DNA of 64,000 bases, taken from the NCBI GenBank assembly GCA_002346645.1, contig DEAD01000003.1:1-64000 (forward strand). The letters are read 5' to 3'. The DNA is from Dehalococcoidia bacterium UBA2991. GTDB taxonomy: Bacteria; Chloroflexota; Dehalococcoidia; Tepidiformales; Tepidiformaceae. The notes under the pieces were generated by a model. That model saw only the letters and a program-made list of their open reading frames with translations. It had not been told where the DNA came from and ran no database searches. Positions 60,530-64,000 of the stretch are shown piece by piece. The stretch's first letter is position 1. Each line of letters opens with the position of its first letter. The position numbers and the translations under genes were made by a program.

Positions 60530-63055
60530 ATGAGCATGGAAGAGACGACCACGATCCGGCCCATTGATCTCGAGCAGGAAATGCGTACGAGCTATCTCGA
60601 TTACGCCATGAGCGTAATCGTGGCGCGGGCGTTGCCTGATGTACGTGATGGGTTGAAGCCAGTGCAGCGGCGCATCGTTTGGGGCATGTTTGATGGGGGG
60701 GCACGATCAGGGACCGCCTATCGAAAGTCCGCTGGCATCGTTGGTGATGTTATGGGGCGGTACCACCCGCACGGAGATAGCCCCGTCTATGAGGCCATGG
60801 TGCGCCTCGCTCAGGAATTTTCCATGCGCTACCCCCTTGTCGATGGACAGGGGAACTTTGGCAGTGTCGATGGTGACCCGCCGGCTGCCATGCGGTATAC
60901 AGAAGCCCGCCTTGCTCCGATGGCAGAGGAGCTAGTAGCTGATATTGATCAGAACACAGTTGGCTTTGAGCCCAACTATGACGGGCGTTATCAGCAGCCC
61001 GATATCCTCCCCTCTCGCCTTCCAAACCTGCTGCTAAATGGCTCTTCGGGGATCGCCGTCGGGATGGCTACGAATATCCCCCCGCATAACCTGGAGGAGA
61101 TCGTCGATGCCGCGATTCTCCTAATCGAGAATCCGCAAGCTACGCTCGACGACTTGTTAGAGATTGTGCAAGGTCCGGACTTCCCTACAGCAGGTATCGC
61201 CTTGGTGGGGAAAGAACGTGAGCAGGTCAAGCACGCCTATGGGGAAGGCCACGGTCGCATAACCGTTCATGCCCGCACTGCGGTGGAGGAGGGAAACAGA
61301 GGACGTACGCAACTGATCATCACTGAGCTTCCCTATCAGGTAAACAAAGCCTCCCTCATAGAAAAGATTGCGAATCTTGTGCGTGACAAGAAGATTGAGG
61401 GGATCGCAGACCTGCGGGACGAAAGCGATCGAAATGGTCTCCGTATCGTGATTGAGCTCAAGCGCGAGGGCTCAGCTCAGCAGATCAAGAACCTTCTATA
61501 TAAACACACAGCCATGCGCTCGACTTTTGCGATCAACATGATGGCAATTGTCGAGGGAGCTCCGAGAAGAGTGGGGCTCAAGCGAGCACTGGATTTGTTC
61601 CTTGAACACCGTCGGGTGGTATTGCGGAGGCGAAGTGAGTTCCAGCTGCAGAAGGCGCAAGAGCGCGAACATATTCTGACAGGGCTGTTACGTGCTATCG
61701 AAATGTTGGATCAGGTGATTGCAACTATTAGGGGTGCAGAGTCGGCCTCAGCAGCGCTGGCATTGTTGCAGGCAGAACCCTTTGAGTTCTCAGAGCTGCA
61801 GGCGCGGGCGATTCTTGATATGCAGTTGCGGCGCCTGGCGGCATTGGAGCAACAGGAGCTGCAGGAAGAGCACCAGGAGCTAATCGAGCGGATTGCCTAT
61901 CTAGAGGACTTGCTGGCTAATCAGCGAAAGATCGATTTCCTTATCAAGGACGATTTGCAGGAACTCAGGGGTGAATACGGTAACGGGCGACGCACCGAGA
62001 TTGTTGAGGGGGACCCCGAGAGTTTCCGTGAAGAGGATTTGGTGGCGCACGAAGAGTGTGTGATTACCTTAAGCCGCAGGAACTACATAAAGCGCACGCC
62101 ACTGCATGAGTTCCGTACGCAGCGCAGGGGTGGCCAGGGGAGTCGAGGTGCAGCCGTTCGCGACGAGGACGCCGTGATGAAGCTGGTCGTAGGTGATACG
62201 CACGACAACATCCTTTTCTTCACGGACCAAGGGAAGGTGTATCACCTGCGTGCTTATGACATACCCGACTCCAAGAAACAGGCTCGAGGTACATTCATTA
62301 CGAATTTGATGGAGATAGATCAGCGAGAGCGAGTAACGACAGTGGTGGTTGTGGGGGATTACGAGCACGACTTCATGGTGCTGGCTACGCGTCAAGGACA
62401 AGCGAAGAAGACTCCATTGAAAGAGTTTGAGGAAGTTCGACGCAACGGCAAGATTGCTATGCGGCTTGACGATGGTGATGAATTGATCGCAGCTCGGTTA
62501 GCGTCTGCAGAAAGTGATGTTGTTCTCGTCTCGAGCGATGGTAAAGCGATGAGGTTCCGGGTGGGAGAACTTCGGAGCGCCAGCCGGGTAAGCGGTGGAG
62601 TGCGTGGCCTGAAGCTTCTGGGAGATGCCTATGTGGTGGGCGCAGAAGCAGTCCAGTCCAATGAGCAGCAACTTGTCGTGATTACGGAACGAGGATTTGG
62701 CAAACGGACAGAGATGGAGCAATACCCGGTAAAGGGTAGAGGCGGTCAGGGCGTGCGCACACTCAACATCACGCCTAAGACGGGCAATGTAGCGGCGGTA
62801 CGGATGGTTGCTGCGAACCATGAACTCATGCTTGTTTCGGAGGACGGTATTCTCATTCGCACAAAGGTTGATTCCATTAGTTTGTTGGGGCGAAACACTC
62901 AAGGTGTCACAGTGATGAAAGTGGGTGAGACGGACCGCGTTGCGAGCATCGCCAATTTCGATCCAGGTGACTCGCGGAACCGAGAAGCGGCTGGCGAGAA
63001 TCAGCCCGAGCTTGCTCTAAATGGTTCCTCTAACGGGAGTGTTTCTGAGACCTAG
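60530..63055 (+). CDS. gyrA: DNA gyrase subunit A
   Basis: An 841-residue subunit that cuts and rejoins DNA. The winged-helix region has [17 protein letters not shown], the catalytic Tyr in AMRYTEARL (about 124), and a quinolone region reading [13 protein letters not shown] with the Ser kept. The tower and coiled coil carry [11 protein letters not shown] and the long LEEL-rich helix. The C-terminal pinwheel starts with the GyrA box QRRGGQG (about 527), which identifies GyrA rather than ParC. The acidic/Asn-Ser tail is usual. gyrB is not adjacent. Confidence 0.96.
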   Translation: MSMEETTTIRPIDLEQEMRTSYLDYAMSVIVARALPDVRDGLKPVQRRIVWGMFDGGARSGTAYRKSAGIVGDVMGRYHPHGDSPVYEAMVRLAQEFSMRYPLVDGQGNFGSVDGDPPAAMRYTEARLAPMAEELVADIDQNTVGFEPNYDGRYQQPDILPSRLPNLLLNGSSGIAVGMATNIPPHNLEEIVDAAILLIENPQATLDDLLEIVQGPDFPTAGIALVGKEREQVKHAYGEGHGRITVHARTAVEEGNRGRTQLIITELPYQVNKASLIEKIANLVRDKKIEGIADLRDESDRNGLRIVIELKREGSAQQIKNLLYKHTAMRSTFAINMMAIVEGAPRRVGLKRALDLFLEHRRVVLRRRSEFQLQKAQEREHILTGLLRAIEMLDQVIATIRGAESASAALALLQAEPFEFSELQARAILDMQLRRLAALEQQELQEEHQELIERIAYLEDLLANQRKIDFLIKDDLQELRGEYGNGRRTEIVEGDPESFREEDLVAHEECVITLSRRNYIKRTPLHEFRTQRRGGQGSRGAAVRDEDAVMKLVVGDTHDNILFFTDQGKVYHLRAYDIPDSKKQARGTFITNLMEIDQRERVTTVVVVGDYEHDFMVLATRQGQAKKTPLKEFEEVRRNGKIAMRLDDGDELIAARLASAESDVVLVSSDGKAMRFRVGELRSASRVSGGVRGLKLLGDAYVVGAEAVQSNEQQLVVITERGFGKRTEMEQYPVKGRGGQGVRTLNITPKTGNVAAVRMVAANHELMLVSEDGILIRTKVDSISLLGRNTQGVTVMKVGETDRVASIANFDPGDSRNREAAGENQPELALNGSSNGSVSET

Positions 63056-63063
63056 ATAGGAAC

Positions 63064-63843
63064 TTAGGAAAGCCCAAAAAGCTTTTCGAGGCCTACCACA
63101 AGGCCTTGCTCTTCTCTAACAGCCTTTACCGCCGCGAGTACCCCGGGCATGAAGGAGTCTCGGCCGGTGCTGTCGTGGCGCAGACTAAGCGTCTGGCCAA
63201 GACCACCAAAGAGCACCTCCTGGTGGGCCACGAGCCCTGGTAGGCGCACCGAGTGAAGGGTGACACCGTCCACCTCTCCACCCCTGGTGCCAGGAACAGT
63301 TTGGAAATCGGCCTCGACACGCTCGAAGGGCTTACCCCGTGCCTGGACCATCTGCTCAGCAGTGGTCTTCGCCGTTCCACTAGGGGCATCGACCTTACCT
63401 GCATGATGGAGCTCAATGATTTCCGCATTATCAAAGAACTTTGCAGCCTGGCGGGCAAAATGCATCAGGAGAATGGCACCGATAGCAAAGTTGGGGGCGA
63501 GTACGACTCCGACTTCACGTGTCTTGGCTTCAGCCTGGAGTTCTTCCAGGAAGTCAGCTGGGAGACCTGTGGTACCGATGACGAGGCGAATGCCCCGTTC
63601 AAGAGCTGCACGAGCAATCACAGGTGTCCACTCAGCATTTGAGAAGTCAACGACGACCTCGGGCATATGGGTGTCGAGGGCTAAGGCTGCCTCACGGTAG
63701 AGGGGCAGGCCTTCGCAGGATTCCTCCTGGCTGAGGGCATCGATGAAGGCCAGGGGGGTGGTGCCAGGATCGACAGCGGCCGCTAAGGCTACTTGGCGTC
63801 CCATGCTGCCGCTGCCGGAGATAACAATTGGGATGCTTTCCAT
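63064..63843 (-). CDS. dapB: 4-hydroxy-tetrahydrodipicolinate reductase
   Basis: A 259-residue enzyme of lysine and diaminopimelate synthesis. The NAD(P) motif is VISGSGSMGRQV (about 7-18), VIGTTGL is near 91, and the catalytic segment is IELHHAGKVDAPSGTAKTTAE (about 145-165), with the conserved HH and K. It reduces the cyclic product of DapA. It is convergent with gyrA (eight bases apart). No ribosome site is obvious before the ATG. Other dap genes lie outside the window. Confidence 0.93.
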   Translation of the reverse strand: MESIPIVISGSGSMGRQVALAAAVDPGTTPLAFIDALSQEESCEGLPLYREAALALDTHMPEVVVDFSNAEWTPVIARAALERGIRLVIGTTGLPADFLEELQAEAKTREVGVVLAPNFAIGAILLMHFARQAAKFFDNAEIIELHHAGKVDAPSGTAKTTAEQMVQARGKPFERVEADFQTVPGTRGGEVDGVTLHSVRLPGLVAHQEVLFGGLGQTLSLRHDSTGRDSFMPGVLAAVKAVREEQGLVVGLEKLFGLS

Positions 63844-63942
63844 GAAAGGAGATTGTACGCCCGCTGAATAGAGGTGCGGGTAAGGACCCTAGGATGGCCA
63901 GGGGCATTGCCGCTCACGGAGGACAGCTCTATTCTGCCGCCG

Positions 63943-64000
63943 GTGAACGAGCTTTCGGCAAACTTTCCTGACACGCCCCAGGCTAGACGGGTGGTGAATG
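63943..64000 (+). CDS. Possible start of a further gene, cut by the window edge
   Basis: A frame open to the right edge could begin at GTG 63943 (VNELSANFPDTPQARRVV). GGAGG lies at 63918-63922, which is too far for this GTG, so a non-ATG start nearer 63935 is also possible. Too little is visible to name it. Confidence 0.25.
   Translation, partial: MNELSANFPDTPQARRVVN

Overview
The window is gene-dense bacterial DNA with roughly 55-58% G+C by eye. Its 64 well-supported coding regions lie on both strands with short gaps and many 1-4 base overlaps. No rRNA, tRNA, CRISPR array, transposase or phage gene was seen, and the core genes (gyrA, lexA, holA, plsX, dapB, pheA, folC, clpC) make it chromosomal. 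The mix fits an aerobic heterotroph of the Chloroflexota, perhaps a Dehalococcoidia/SAR202-like lineage. That mix is a dnaJ-hspR-clpC operon, a Gram-positive-type LexA box, tandem TrkA proteins, a deazaflavin (F420)-type reductase, and many SDR, Rieske, P450 and FAD-linked enzymes. The placement is inference from gene content; no marker phylogeny could be run.

Layout. 1-7.9 kb: Rieske oxygenase and SDR genes, an acyl-CoA-dehydrogenase-like flavoprotein, and a siroheme pair (cobA-hemD fusion plus cbiX/sirB). 8.1-13.6 kb: an MFS exporter and the stress operon dnaJ-like/hspR/clpC. 13.9-18.3 kb: universal stress protein, two TrkA proteins, pheA and a DrrAB-like ABC exporter. 18.5-25.5 kb: a D-aminoacylase-type amidohydrolase between two strong terminators, then a peptide-type ABC importer (dppB, dppC, a small unknown gene, and a Tat-exported lipoprotein). 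25.8-37.2 kb: the most catabolic stretch, with an SDR, two cytochromes P450, an acyl-CoA carboxyltransferase, a 1007-residue FAD/Fe-S dehydrogenase fusion, a lipocalin/CrtC-like protein, a deazaflavin reductase and an alcohol dehydrogenase. 37.2-50.8 kb: mostly housekeeping and folate/lipid genes (mug, folC, metF-like, aldo/keto reductase, plsC, holA, lexA, queG, plsX), plus a Rieske homologue without mononuclear-iron ligands. 50.9-58.7 kb: a second accessory block of SDRs, a second MFS exporter, NTF2-like and SRPBCC small-molecule proteins, and an alpha/beta-hydrolase homologue without its nucleophile. 58.8-64 kb: thiamine pyrophosphokinase, RimI-like acetyltransferase, gyrA and dapB.

Working together. 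The accessory blocks look like machinery for oxidising hydrophobic or recalcitrant organic molecules. P450s and Rieske enzymes would hydroxylate. SDRs, MDR alcohol dehydrogenases and the FAD/Fe-S dehydrogenase would oxidise the alcohols. The acyl-CoA carboxyltransferase and acyl-CoA-dehydrogenase-like enzyme would handle acyl products, and MFS/ABC systems would move substrates. Both P450 promoters carry strong but different palindromes, so local repressor control is likely. The best candidates for something new are the two homologues that lost catalytic residues (42793-44019 and 57988-58749), the tandem SDR pair with a shared C-terminal signature (52842-54520), and the palindromic operators at 25771, 26875 and 29985.
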